DNA from: Clostridiales bacterium
GTDB taxonomy: Bacteria > Bacillota > Clostridia > Oscillospirales > QAMX01
Reading direction: 5' to 3'
Assembly: GCA_016285815.1 (NCBI GenBank)
Contig: JAEERN010000102.1
Span: 1-23,650, forward strand
DNA: 23,650 nt
In this document: in pieces, positions 14,519 to 22,723 of the stretch
How the letters are laid out: the number at the start of each line of letters is the position of its first letter
Position numbering within the stretch: the stretch's first letter is position 1
Notes under the pieces: generated by a model
The model's database searches: none
Told to the model about the DNA's origin: nothing
What the model saw: only the letters and a program-made list of their open reading frames with translations
Made by a program: the position numbers and the translations under genes

Positions 14519-15685
14519 ATGGAAGAGCGGGACACGGCAGCGTATCGGGAAAAGTTCAGACTGTACAGCGACCTGTGGGCGCGGACGGGGCGGTTCCAGA
14601 TGAAGGATGACTTTGAAACGGTGAAGACCGTTTCGGTCATCGAGGCCCTGCTGGCCCGGGCGATCAGCGTGCTCAACGGCGAGGACACCACCGCCCGCAT
14701 CGGCGTGTATCCGGGCCACACCTGGGACAACTATATCGGCCGGGCCGGCGCCTATCTCGAGGCGCTGGAGCGGGGCGAGGCCCCGCTGGCGGGAAAGTTC
14801 ACCGAGCCCGGGATTGCGCTGGTGGACCACTGCTTCGTGGAAAAGGACGGGCGGATGCACCTGTTCTACAACCGCGGCTATATCGGATATGAGTGGGACA
14901 CGAAAAACGTGGTCACCATCGGCCACGCCGTCACCGACGACCTGATCCGCTGGACGGTGGAGCGGCCCTGTCTGGCCGCGGACCCGAACGAGCTGGAAGA
15001 GTACGGGGTCTGGTCCCCCGGCGTCGCCCGGAAGGGAGACGTGTACTACATGTACTATACCGGGGTCAACTACAACGTCTGTCAGGCGATTTGTCTGGCC
15101 ACGTCCCGGGACCTGTACCACTGGGAGCGGCACCCGGAGAGCCCGGTGCTCCGGCCGGGGCACTGGGGCCGGTGGAGCGAAGACCGCTGGTCGGACTGCC
15201 GGGACTCCATGGCGTTCGTGGACGAGGACGGACGCGCTTATCTCTACTATTGCACCTCGATCTATCCCGGCGGCGTCCGGGAGCCCGCGCTGGGGATCGC
15301 TTCCTCGGACGACATGGTCCACTGGCGCGACGAGGGGGCGTATACCTTCCCCGGGTGCGATTTCACGCTGGAGTCGCCCTTCGTGCTGCGGCACGGCGGG
15401 GCGTACTATCTGTTCTACACCGACTGCGGCCACGGGACGGCGTACGCCCGCTCGGCGGACCCTGTCCGGGGCTGGCAGCCCATGGGCATGCTGATGCCGT
15501 GGACCGTGCCGCCCCAGTGTGCGGCCAACGTTCCCTCCTGTGCGGAGGTGTTCGAGTTCCGCGGGCAGTGGTACATCTCCAGCTGTCTGCGGGAGCCGGG
15601 CTGTGAGCAGTATCTGGAGATTTTCCAGCTCACGTGGGAGCCGGACGGCACCGTCACCGTGGGCGAGCGGGTCGAGGAGCGGTAG
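14519..15685 (+). CDS. Five-bladed beta-propeller glycosidase, GH32/GH43-type
   Basis: A 388-residue cytoplasmic enzyme (no signal peptide). From about residue 98 the repeated pattern of a five-bladed propeller is clear: VDHCFVEKDGRMHLFYNRG (D103), VWSPGVARKGDVYYMYYTG, CRDSMAFVDEDGRAYLYYC (R228, D229), LESPFVLRHGGAYYLFYTD (E285) and a final blade. Asp in blade 1, an R-D pair and Glu in ESP match the nucleophile, transition-state stabiliser and acid/base positions of the GH32/GH43/GH68 group; assignment of individual residues is inference. The first 95 residues are a mainly helical extension not usual for these families. AAGGAG (14508-14513) fixes the ATG at 14519. It would act on oligosaccharides already imported; no transporter is nearby. 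Family level is firm, exact family and substrate are not. Confidence 0.85.
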   Translation: MEERDTAAYREKFRLYSDLWARTGRFQMKDDFETVKTVSVIEALLARAISVLNGEDTTARIGVYPGHTWDNYIGRAGAYLEALERGEAPLAGKFTEPGIALVDHCFVEKDGRMHLFYNRGYIGYEWDTKNVVTIGHAVTDDLIRWTVERPCLAADPNELEEYGVWSPGVARKGDVYYMYYTGVNYNVCQAICLATSRDLYHWERHPESPVLRPGHWGRWSEDRWSDCRDSMAFVDEDGRAYLYYCTSIYPGGVREPALGIASSDDMVHWRDEGAYTFPGCDFTLESPFVLRHGGAYYLFYTDCGHGTAYARSADPVRGWQPMGMLMPWTVPPQCAANVPSCAEVFEFRGQWYISSCLREPGCEQYLEIFQLTWEPDGTVTVGERVEER

Positions 15686-15696
15686 CGCACGAACGA

Positions 15697-15735
15697 AAAA
15701 GAGCCGAAAAGCGGCGGGCGCTTTTCGGCTCTTTT
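15697..15735. terminator. Bidirectional terminator between the glycosidase and pcrA genes
   Basis: A perfect 17-bp stem (15697-15713 with 15719-15735) with a five-base loop. It is flanked by A-tract on the left and T-tract on the right, so both converging transcripts end in a U-run. It lies 11 bases after the glycosidase stop and 24 after the pcrA stop. Confidence 0.95.
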
Positions 15736-15759
15736 GGTTTGTCGGGAGGTTTGTCGGGG

Positions 15760-17934
15760 TCAGTCGGCGCGCCCGGGCGCGGGGGAGGACAGGCGGTCCA
15801 GCTTCAGGCGGACGCTGATCTTGCGCTCGGCGGGCATGCCGTCGAACCGGATGACGTAGGCCCGAAGGGCCGGGTCGAAGCCCGTCACCGTGCCGGGGCC
15901 GAAGACGGGATGGGCCACGCGGTCGCCGGGGGCGAAGGCGGGAGAGGTCCCGTCCGCGGCGGGCAGCTCTTCGGCGGCGCGGGCCGCGGCGGCCTTTTTC
16001 AGGCCGGCCGGCAGCTCGGTCTCGAAGTCCAGCGCGGCGCGGTCGATCTCCAGCACGAAGCGGGAGGGCGTGCGGAACGAGCCGTCGAAATTGCGCCCTT
16101 CGGCGTCGGTCAGCGTCAGCGTGTCCCGGGCGCGGGTCAGGGCCACGAAGGCCAGCCGCCGCTCTTCCTCCATGGCCTCGCGGGTGCGGGTCCGCTTCGA
16201 GGGGAACACGTCCTCCTCCAGCGAGCAGACGAAGACGTGGGGAAATTCCAGCCCCTTGGCGGCGTGGACCGTCATGAGGCGGACGCTGTCCGACTCGCCC
16301 AGTCCGTCGGCGTTGGTGAACAGCGCCACGCGGCGCAGATAGCGGTCCAGGTCGGTCTCTTCGCCGCAGGTGGTCTCATAGGTGTAGATAGACTGCTTCA
16401 GCTCGGCCAGATTGTCCAGCCGGTCGGAGGCCCCCGCCGTCCGCAGCATGGCCTCGTAGCCGCTCTCGTCCAGCACCGCCGCCAGCAGCTCGGAGACGGG
16501 CATCCCGCGCTCTGCCGCGGAAAAGCGGGCCACCAGATCCAGCAGCTTTTTCGCGCCGGTGCGGCGAAAGTCCTCTTCGTCGCAGCAGCGCTCCAGCGCG
16601 GTCAGCAGGGAACAGCCGTTGGCCTCGGCATAGGCGCGCAGGCGTCCCATCCGGCTCTCGCCCAGATTGCGCCGGGGGCGGTTGGCCACCCGGGCGAAGG
16701 ACAGGTCGTCCCGGAAGGCGATGAGCCGTAGGTAGGACAGGGCGTCCTTGATCTCGGCCCGGTCGAAGAACTGGACGCCGCTGTAGATGGTATAGGGGAT
16801 CCCGCGGCGCAGGAAGGTCTCCTCCAGCTGACGCGAGACGAAGTGGGACCGGTACAGGACGGCGACGTCCGACCAGGCCGCGCCGCCCCGGACCAGCGCC
16901 TCGATCCCGTCGGCGATGCGCAGGGCCTCGGCCTCCTGTGTTTTGGCGTGGACGAAGACCGGCCGGGGGCCGGAGAGCCGGACGGCGGAGAGCTCTTTCT
17001 CCACACGGGTCCGGTTGTTGGCGATCAGCGAGTTGGCCGCGGCGAGGATCTCGGGGGTCGAGCGGTAGTTCTCGTTCATCAGGATGGTCCGGACGTCCGG
17101 AAAATCCTGCGGGAAGTTCAAAAGGAAGCGGACGTCCGCCCCGCGCCAGGAGTAGATCGTCTGATCCGGATCGCCCACGAGGAACAGGTTGTTGTGGACG
17201 CAGCAGAGCTGCTTCATCAGCTCGTACTGGGGGCGGTCGATGTCCTGGAACTCGTCGATCATGATGTATTCCAGCCGGGTGCGCCACTTCAGCGCGATCT
17301 CCGGCCGGTTCCGGAAGATGTACAGCGTGAACACCAGAAGGTCGTTGTAATCCAGCCCGAAGCACTTTTTCTCCTGCCACAGATAGCCGTAGAAGATGAT
17401 GTCCTCCGCGCCGCGGGCCTCTTCATAGCGGCGGCGGAGCTGTTCCAGCGACAGGTCGATCATGGCCTCGCAGTAGTCCTGATCGGTCCGCTGTTTGCGG
17501 ATCTCGATCATGTCCCGGGCGGCGGCGAAGGTCATGTCCCGCAGCCCCAGGCCCCGCTCTTCGTAGATCTGGGCCAGCATGGCGTCGATATCCGAGTTGT
17601 CGAGGACCAGAAAGCTCTCGGGATAGCCCACGGCGTGGGCCTCTTCGGACAGGATGGTCACGCAGAGGCTGTGGAAGGTGCAGATGAGACCGGTGTCGCT
17701 GTCGCCGGTCAGCTCGCGGATGCGGCGGCGCATCTCCGCGGCGGCCTTGTTGGTGAAGGTCACGCAGAGGATGTCGGAGGGCAGGACGCCGAGGACCGAC
17801 GTCAGCCAGGCGAAGCGCCGCGTCAGGACGCGGGTCTTGCCGCTTCCCGCGCCGGCCACGACGCGCACGAACCCCTCGGTGGCGGTGACCGCCAGCCGCT
17901 GGCTCTCGTTCAGACCGTCAAGCAGATCGGACAC
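15760..17934 (-). CDS. pcrA: ATP-dependent 3'-5' DNA helicase PcrA/UvrD family
   Basis: A 724-residue superfamily 1A helicase for nucleotide excision repair, removal of stalled RNA polymerase and plasmid or recombination control. Motifs in order: Q-motif LNESQRLAV (8-16), Walker A AGAGSGKT (27-34), TFHSL, motif II IDEFQD (226-231), motif III GDPDQTIYSWRGA (254-266), motif V VHAAKGLEF and motif VI ALTRARD. The C-terminal 50 residues (PGDRVAHPVFGPGTV...) match the Tudor-like domain by which PcrA binds RNA polymerase. The start is GTG (17932-17934), nine bases after AAAGGAGGGACC. It follows metA by 48 bases in the same direction and is probably co-transcribed with it. Confidence 0.95.
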   Translation of the reverse strand: MSDLLDGLNESQRLAVTATEGFVRVVAGAGSGKTRVLTRRFAWLTSVLGVLPSDILCVTFTNKAAAEMRRRIRELTGDSDTGLICTFHSLCVTILSEEAHAVGYPESFLVLDNSDIDAMLAQIYEERGLGLRDMTFAAARDMIEIRKQRTDQDYCEAMIDLSLEQLRRRYEEARGAEDIIFYGYLWQEKKCFGLDYNDLLVFTLYIFRNRPEIALKWRTRLEYIMIDEFQDIDRPQYELMKQLCCVHNNLFLVGDPDQTIYSWRGADVRFLLNFPQDFPDVRTILMNENYRSTPEILAAANSLIANNRTRVEKELSAVRLSGPRPVFVHAKTQEAEALRIADGIEALVRGGAAWSDVAVLYRSHFVSRQLEETFLRRGIPYTIYSGVQFFDRAEIKDALSYLRLIAFRDDLSFARVANRPRRNLGESRMGRLRAYAEANGCSLLTALERCCDEEDFRRTGAKKLLDLVARFSAAERGMPVSELLAAVLDESGYEAMLRTAGASDRLDNLAELKQSIYTYETTCGEETDLDRYLRRVALFTNADGLGESDSVRLMTVHAAKGLEFPHVFVCSLEEDVFPSKRTRTREAMEEERRLAFVALTRARDTLTLTDAEGRNFDGSFRTPSRFVLEIDRAALDFETELPAGLKKAAAARAAEELPAADGTSPAFAPGDRVAHPVFGPGTVTGFDPALRAYVIRFDGMPAERKISVRLKLDRLSSPAPGRAD

Positions 17935-17982
17935 AGCCGTGGTCCCTCCTTTCGCTTCGTTTTCGCGCCGCGCGGATCCGCC

Positions 17983-18900
17983 TTACCGGATCTGGTCCAG
18001 ATCGTAGGGCGTGGACTGATAGACGTAATAGTTCAGCCAGTTGGTGTAGAGCAGGTGGGCGTGAGAGCGCCAGGTCTGGAGCGGGAGCTGGGCCGGATCG
18101 TCCTCGGGGAAATAGTGGCGGGGCAGCTCGATGGGAAGCCCCTTGTTCAGGTCCCGGAAGTACTCGTCGGACAAGGTGTTCGCGTCGTACTCCGAATGGC
18201 CGGTGACGAAGATCTGGCGGCCGCCGTTGGCGGTGATGATGTAGGGGCCGGCCTCGTCGGAGATGGCGTCGATGGAGAGGGCCGGATTGGACAGCACGTC
18301 CTCCAGACACAGCTCGGTGTGGCGTGAGTGGGGCGCGCGGAAGCGGTCGTCGAACCCGCGCATCAGCGGCATCCTGGGGTTGGTCACGCTGTGGCGGAAG
18401 ACGCCGAACAGCTTTTTTTCCAGCGGCAGCTTGCGGACGCCGTAGTGGTAGTAGAGCCCGGCCTGGGCGCCCCAGCAGATGTGGAACACCGAGTGGACGT
18501 TGGTCTTGCTCCACTCCATGATCTCACAGAGCTCGTCCCAGTAGTCCACCTCGTCGAATTCCAGCTGTTCCACCGGCGCGCCGGTGATGATCATGCCGTC
18601 GTACCGGCGGGAGCGGATCTCGTCGAAGGTCTTGTAAAAGGCCAGCAGGTGGTCGGCGGAGGTGTTCTTCGAAACGTGGGAAGAGACCTGGAGCAGATCG
18701 ATCTCGATCTGGAGCGGCGTGTTGGACAGACAGCGGAAGATCTGGACCTCGGTGGCCTGTTTGTTGGGCATCAGGTTCAGCAGCAGCGTGTGCAGAGGCC
18801 GGATATCCTGATGCAGGGCCCGGTCCTCGGGCATGACGAAAATGTGCTCGGCCTCGAGCATGGCCCGGGCCGGAAGACTGTCGGCGATCTTGATGGGCAT
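17983..18900 (-). CDS. metAA: Homoserine O-acetyltransferase MetA
   Basis: A 305-residue enzyme that acylates L-homoserine in the first committed step of methionine synthesis, in the cytoplasm. The catalytic Cys is C142 in HICWGAQAG, with H235 and E237 in VTGHSEY completing the triad. Residue 111 is Glu (APVEQLEF), the determinant for acetyl-CoA; succinyl-CoA users such as E. coli have Gly there. Length and alignment numbering match the family without gaps. The ATG has AAAGGAG upstream. It heads a probable metA-pcrA unit. The leader (about 110 bases) is GC-rich and structured, but I do not see a SAM riboswitch or T-box. Confidence 0.96.
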   Translation of the reverse strand: MPIKIADSLPARAMLEAEHIFVMPEDRALHQDIRPLHTLLLNLMPNKQATEVQIFRCLSNTPLQIEIDLLQVSSHVSKNTSADHLLAFYKTFDEIRSRRYDGMIITGAPVEQLEFDEVDYWDELCEIMEWSKTNVHSVFHICWGAQAGLYYHYGVRKLPLEKKLFGVFRHSVTNPRMPLMRGFDDRFRAPHSRHTELCLEDVLSNPALSIDAISDEAGPYIITANGGRQIFVTGHSEYDANTLSDEYFRDLNKGLPIELPRHYFPEDDPAQLPLQTWRSHAHLLYTNWLNYYVYQSTPYDLDQIR

Positions 18901-19015
18901 GGGCGGGTTTCTCCTTTCGGCCGCCGCCCGTTCCGGAAACGCGGGCGCGGCGCGGCGCCGCGGGCGGGAGCGAGACCGGTCTTCCCGGAAAAAGCGGCGC
19001 CTTCTTTTTCACTTT

Positions 19016-19044
19016 ATTATACCATGTTCCGCGGGCGGTGTAAA
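19016..19044 (-). promoter_or_regulatory. Promoter of metA
   Basis: TTTACA (19039-19044) and exact TATAAT (19016-19021), 17 bases apart, with TGG before the -10. Its -35 is 32 bases from the -35 of the divergent smc promoter, so a regulator bound between could affect both. The leader 18901-19009 contains a possible hairpin at its 5' end (19004-19009 with 18989-18994) and a larger GC stem (18961-18967 with 18924-18930). Confidence 0.87.
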
Positions 19045-19076
19045 GACCGGCCGGGCCGCCGCGGGCAACAAAGGAC

Positions 19077-19105
19077 TTGCTTTTTGGACCGGAGCGTGGT
19101 ACAAT
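19077..19105 (+). promoter_or_regulatory. Promoter of smc-ftsY
   Basis: TTGCTT (19077-19082) and TACAAT (19100-19105), 17 bases apart, with TGG before the -10. The leader is about 30 bases. It shows that smc has its own promoter here and is not read from an upstream rnc gene. Confidence 0.82.
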
Positions 19106-19143
19106 AGTAAAATCCTAGAGTATGGTTTCAGACGGAGCGGACT

Positions 19144-22100
19144 ATGTTTTTGACCTCGCTGGAGCTCGTCGGCTTCAAATCCTTTCCCGACAGGATCAAG
19201 ATCGACTTCGAGCGGGGGCTCACGGGGATCGTGGGTCCCAACGGAAGCGGAAAATCGAATATTTCCGACGCGGTCCGGTGGGTCCTGGGCGAGCAGTCTT
19301 CGCGTCTGCTCCGCGGGAACCGGATGGAAGACGTCATCTTCGGCGGCACGGAAAAACGCCGGCCGCTGGGGTACGCCGAGGTCGTCCTGACCATCGACAA
19401 CTCGGACCGGGCGCTGAACTGCGACGCGGACGTCGTCTCCGTCTCCCGCCGGTACTATCGATCCGGCGACAGCGAATACTGCATCAACAAAAAGACCGTG
19501 CGCCTGCGGGACGTGAGCGAGATGTTCCTCGACACGGGCCTGGGGCGCGACGGATATTCCATCATCGGGCAGGGCCGGATCGACGAGGTCCTGTCCCAGA
19601 AGAGCGAGGATCGCCGCGAGATCTTCGAAGAGGCGGCGGGGATCGCGAAGTACCGCGTCCGCAAGGAAGAGGCGGAGCGGAAGCTGGCCCGCGTCTCTGA
19701 GAACCTGACCCGGCTCTCGGACATCGTCTCCGAGCTGGAGAGCCAGCTGGGACCGCTGAGGAGCAAGGCGGAAAAGGCGCGGGAATATCTGCGCCTGTAC
19801 GACGAGCTGCGCGGGCTGGAATCGGCGCTGTTCACCCTGCGGGCGGGCGAGCTTCGGACGGCGAGCCAGAAGCTGTCCGGCAGCCTGAAGATCGCGGAGA
19901 CGGTGCTGGGCGAGGCGAAGACCCGGCTGGAGAACCTCTACGCCGAGAACGAGACGGTCAACGGAGAGCTGGAGCGGCTGTCCGCCGAGAGCGAAAGGGC
20001 GCGGGACGCCCTGCGCGAGGCGGAGAACAACCGGGCCGAGGCGGAGAACGCCATCCGGCTGGCCGAGGCGGAGAGCCGGAACGCCGCCGAGCGCGCCGAA
20101 AAGCTGGGCGCGGAGCTTTGCCGCCGCAGCGAGCGCAGCGGCGAGATGACCGCGCGGATCGCCGTGCAGAAGGCCGCTCTGGCGGAGGTCGGAGAGCGGA
20201 TCCGCGCCGCGGAGGAGCGGCGGGCGGCCCTTCGCGCCGAGATCGAACAGGCGGAAAAGGCCCTCGGAACCACGGAAGAGCGCATCGCCGCGGCCGAGGC
20301 GAAGGCCGCGCTGCTGGCGGACCGGCGCGCCTCGATCCGGGAGGAGACCTCGTCGGCGGGCGCCTCCCGGGCGGAGCGGCAGCGCCGTCTGGACGAGATC
20401 CGCGCGGCGGCGGGCCCCATCGCCGAGGCGCTGGCCGCGGGCGAGGCGGAGTCGGAAAAGACGAAGCGGGAGATCGAGGCGAAGGAGTCGGAAAAGGCCT
20501 CGCTCCTGAACGTGAAGAACGGATATCTGCTGATGAAGAGCCGCCGGGACGAACGCGCCCGGACGGACGGACAGGCCGCCGAGCGGCTCATGGCCGACGC
20601 CAACGCGGTCAGCCAGCGGCTGGCCGTGCTGAAGGATCTGGAGCGGGAGTACGAGGGGTTCTCCCGGGCGGTGAAGACCGTCATGCAGATGGCGGAGAAC
20701 CGCGCGCTGCGCGGGATCGTCGGCACGCTGGCCTCGCTGGTCACGGTGCCGCGGGACTATACGCTGGCCATCGAGACCGCGCTGGGCGGCGCGCTTCAGG
20801 ACGTCGTCACCGAGACGGAGCAGGACGCCCGCGACGCCATGGAGATGCTGCGCCAGCGGAACGCCGGCCGCGCCACCTTTTTGCCCAAGACCTTCATCCG
20901 CGGCAGCCGCCTTCAGGAGAACGGCCTGAAGGGAGAGCCGGGGTATATCGGCATCGCGGCGGAGCTCTGCTCGTATTCGGACGAGCTGAAGGACATCTTT
21001 CTGAACCAGCTGGGCCGGACGGCGGTGGCGGACCGGCTGGACTCGGCCATCCGCATCGCCCGGAAGTACGGCAACCGGTTCCGGATCGTGACGCTGGACG
21101 GCCAGGTCATCAACGCCGGCGGGTCCATGACGGGCGGCAGCCCGGTGCGGAACGCGGGCATCCTGAGCCGCGCCAACGACATCCGGGAGCTGGAGGCCCG
21201 CCGGACCGAGCTGGCGGAGCAGGTCCGCGCCGCGCGGGAAAAGGCGGACGCCAGCCGGCGGTCCGCCGACGAGCTGGACTATGCCATCGCCCAGTCCGAG
21301 GCGGAGCTGGGGACGCTGGACGCGGAGATCCGCGAAAAGACGGCGGCCCGGGAGCAGCATCTGGTGCTGCTGGACACGCTCTCCCGCCGGGCCGGCGAGC
21401 TGAAGAGCGAAGAGCGTGAGTCGGAAGCCGCGCTGGGAACGCTGAGCGAGACGCTGGAGCGTCTGGCCGCCGAGGACGCGGCGCTGGCCGAAAAGCTGGC
21501 CGCGGCCGAGGCGGAGATCGAAAGGATGAACGAGGGCCGGTCCGGCCAGACCGACGCCCGCGGCGGGCTGGAAGAGCGTCTGACCGCCGTGCGGATGGAG
21601 CTTGCCGGGCTGGAGTCCGAGCGGGCCGCGGCCGAGCGGGCCGTGGCCGAGGCGGAGGCCTCGGCGGACGAGGCCGGGACGGACGCGGCGCGCAGCGAGG
21701 CCGAGCTGGCCGAGGCGCGGCAGACGAAGGACGCCGCCGACGCGCGCATCGAGGAGGGCAGGAAGAAGCTGGCCCTGTGCGAGACTGCCGTCGGGCTCCG
21801 GGAGGAGACGGTCAACGGTCTGGTGCGCGAGCGCTTCGCCGCCGAGGCCAGACGGTCCGCGGCGGATTCGCTGATCCGCGAGCAGAACGACGCGATCCTG
21901 TCCATGGAGCGCGATCGGAACGAGCTGAACCGCAAGCGCGACGCCGCCGAGGACGAGCTGAAGCAGCTGGGCGACAAGCTGTGGGAGGGGTACGAGCTGA
22001 CGCTGGGCGAGGCCGCCGAGGCCGCTGCCCCCATCGAGAGCCGCGCCGCGGCCCAGAAGCGCGTGGCCGAGCTGAAGAGCCGTCGGCGGGCGCTGGGGAC

Positions 22101-22722
22101 CGTGGACTCCGCCGCGGTGGAGGAGTGCGAGAAGGCGGAAGAGCGGTACGCTTATCTGTCCGAGCAGAAGGCGGACGTGGAGCGGTCGTCGGACGAGCTG
22201 TGCAAGCTGATCTTCGACATCACCGCGGAGATGACGGACATCTTCTCCCGGACGCTGGGCGAGATCAACGGCCACTTCGACCAGACCTTCCGCGATCTGT
22301 TCGGCGGAGGCACGGCGGAGCTTTTCCTCACCGATCCGGCCGACGCGCTGAACTGCGGGATCGAGATCCGCGTCTGTCCCCCCGGCAAGAGCCTGAAGTT
22401 TCTGAGCCTGCTGTCCGGCGGCGAAAAGGCCATGGTGGCCATCGCGCTGTACTTCGCCATCCTGAAGGTCCAGCCCTCGCCCTTCTGCGTGCTGGACGAG
22501 ATCGACGCGGCGCTGGACGAGCAGAACGTGGCCCGCTTTGCGGCCTACGTCGAGCGCATGGCGGAAAAGACGCAGTTCATCGTCATCACCCACCGGCGCG
22601 GCACCATGGACGCCATGAACCGGCTGTACGGGGTCACCATGCAGGAACAGGGAATCTCCCGTCTGATCCCCGTGGATCTGGACGAGGTGGAGCAGCAGAT
22701 CAAGCTGAGAAAAGAGAGCTGA
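19144..22722 (+). CDS. smc: Chromosome partition protein SMC
   Basis: A 1192-residue condensin ATPase that loops and compacts the nucleoid with ScpA and ScpB. The N-terminal head has GFKSFPD (10-16) and Walker A GPNGSGKSN (31-39). Two long heptad coiled coils (about 165-500 and 690-1010, rich in Ala, Glu and Arg) flank a hinge at about 520-680, which includes GALQDVV and the conserved GG turns (NAGGSMTGG). The C-terminal head has the ABC signature LSGGEKA (1090-1096) and Walker B FCVLDE (1114-1119) followed by DAALD. Length is normal. The ATG has GGAG eight bases upstream. scpA and scpB are not in the window. The ftsY start follows after a single base. Confidence 0.97.
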   Translation: MFLTSLELVGFKSFPDRIKIDFERGLTGIVGPNGSGKSNISDAVRWVLGEQSSRLLRGNRMEDVIFGGTEKRRPLGYAEVVLTIDNSDRALNCDADVVSVSRRYYRSGDSEYCINKKTVRLRDVSEMFLDTGLGRDGYSIIGQGRIDEVLSQKSEDRREIFEEAAGIAKYRVRKEEAERKLARVSENLTRLSDIVSELESQLGPLRSKAEKAREYLRLYDELRGLESALFTLRAGELRTASQKLSGSLKIAETVLGEAKTRLENLYAENETVNGELERLSAESERARDALREAENNRAEAENAIRLAEAESRNAAERAEKLGAELCRRSERSGEMTARIAVQKAALAEVGERIRAAEERRAALRAEIEQAEKALGTTEERIAAAEAKAALLADRRASIREETSSAGASRAERQRRLDEIRAAAGPIAEALAAGEAESEKTKREIEAKESEKASLLNVKNGYLLMKSRRDERARTDGQAAERLMADANAVSQRLAVLKDLEREYEGFSRAVKTVMQMAENRALRGIVGTLASLVTVPRDYTLAIETALGGALQDVVTETEQDARDAMEMLRQRNAGRATFLPKTFIRGSRLQENGLKGEPGYIGIAAELCSYSDELKDIFLNQLGRTAVADRLDSAIRIARKYGNRFRIVTLDGQVINAGGSMTGGSPVRNAGILSRANDIRELEARRTELAEQVRAAREKADASRRSADELDYAIAQSEAELGTLDAEIREKTAAREQHLVLLDTLSRRAGELKSEERESEAALGTLSETLERLAAEDAALAEKLAAAEAEIERMNEGRSGQTDARGGLEERLTAVRMELAGLESERAAAERAVAEAEASADEAGTDAARSEAELAEARQTKDAADARIEEGRKKLALCETAVGLREETVNGLVRERFAAEARRSAADSLIREQNDAILSMERDRNELNRKRDAAEDELKQLGDKLWEGYELTLGEAAEAAAPIESRAAAQKRVAELKSRRRALGTVDSAAVEECEKAEERYAYLSEQKADVERSSDELCKLIFDITAEMTDIFSRTLGEINGHFDQTFRDLFGGGTAELFLTDPADALNCGIEIRVCPPGKSLKFLSLLSGGEKAMVAIALYFAILKVQPSPFCVLDEIDAALDEQNVARFAAYVERMAEKTQFIVITHRRGTMDAMNRLYGVTMQEQGISRLIPVDLDEVEQQIKLRKES

Positions 22723-22723
22723 T

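Noticed and set aside
18901..19015. SAM riboswitch or T-box upstream of metA
   Set aside because: The expected conserved cores are not seen, and no terminator or anti-terminator pair with a U-run is present.
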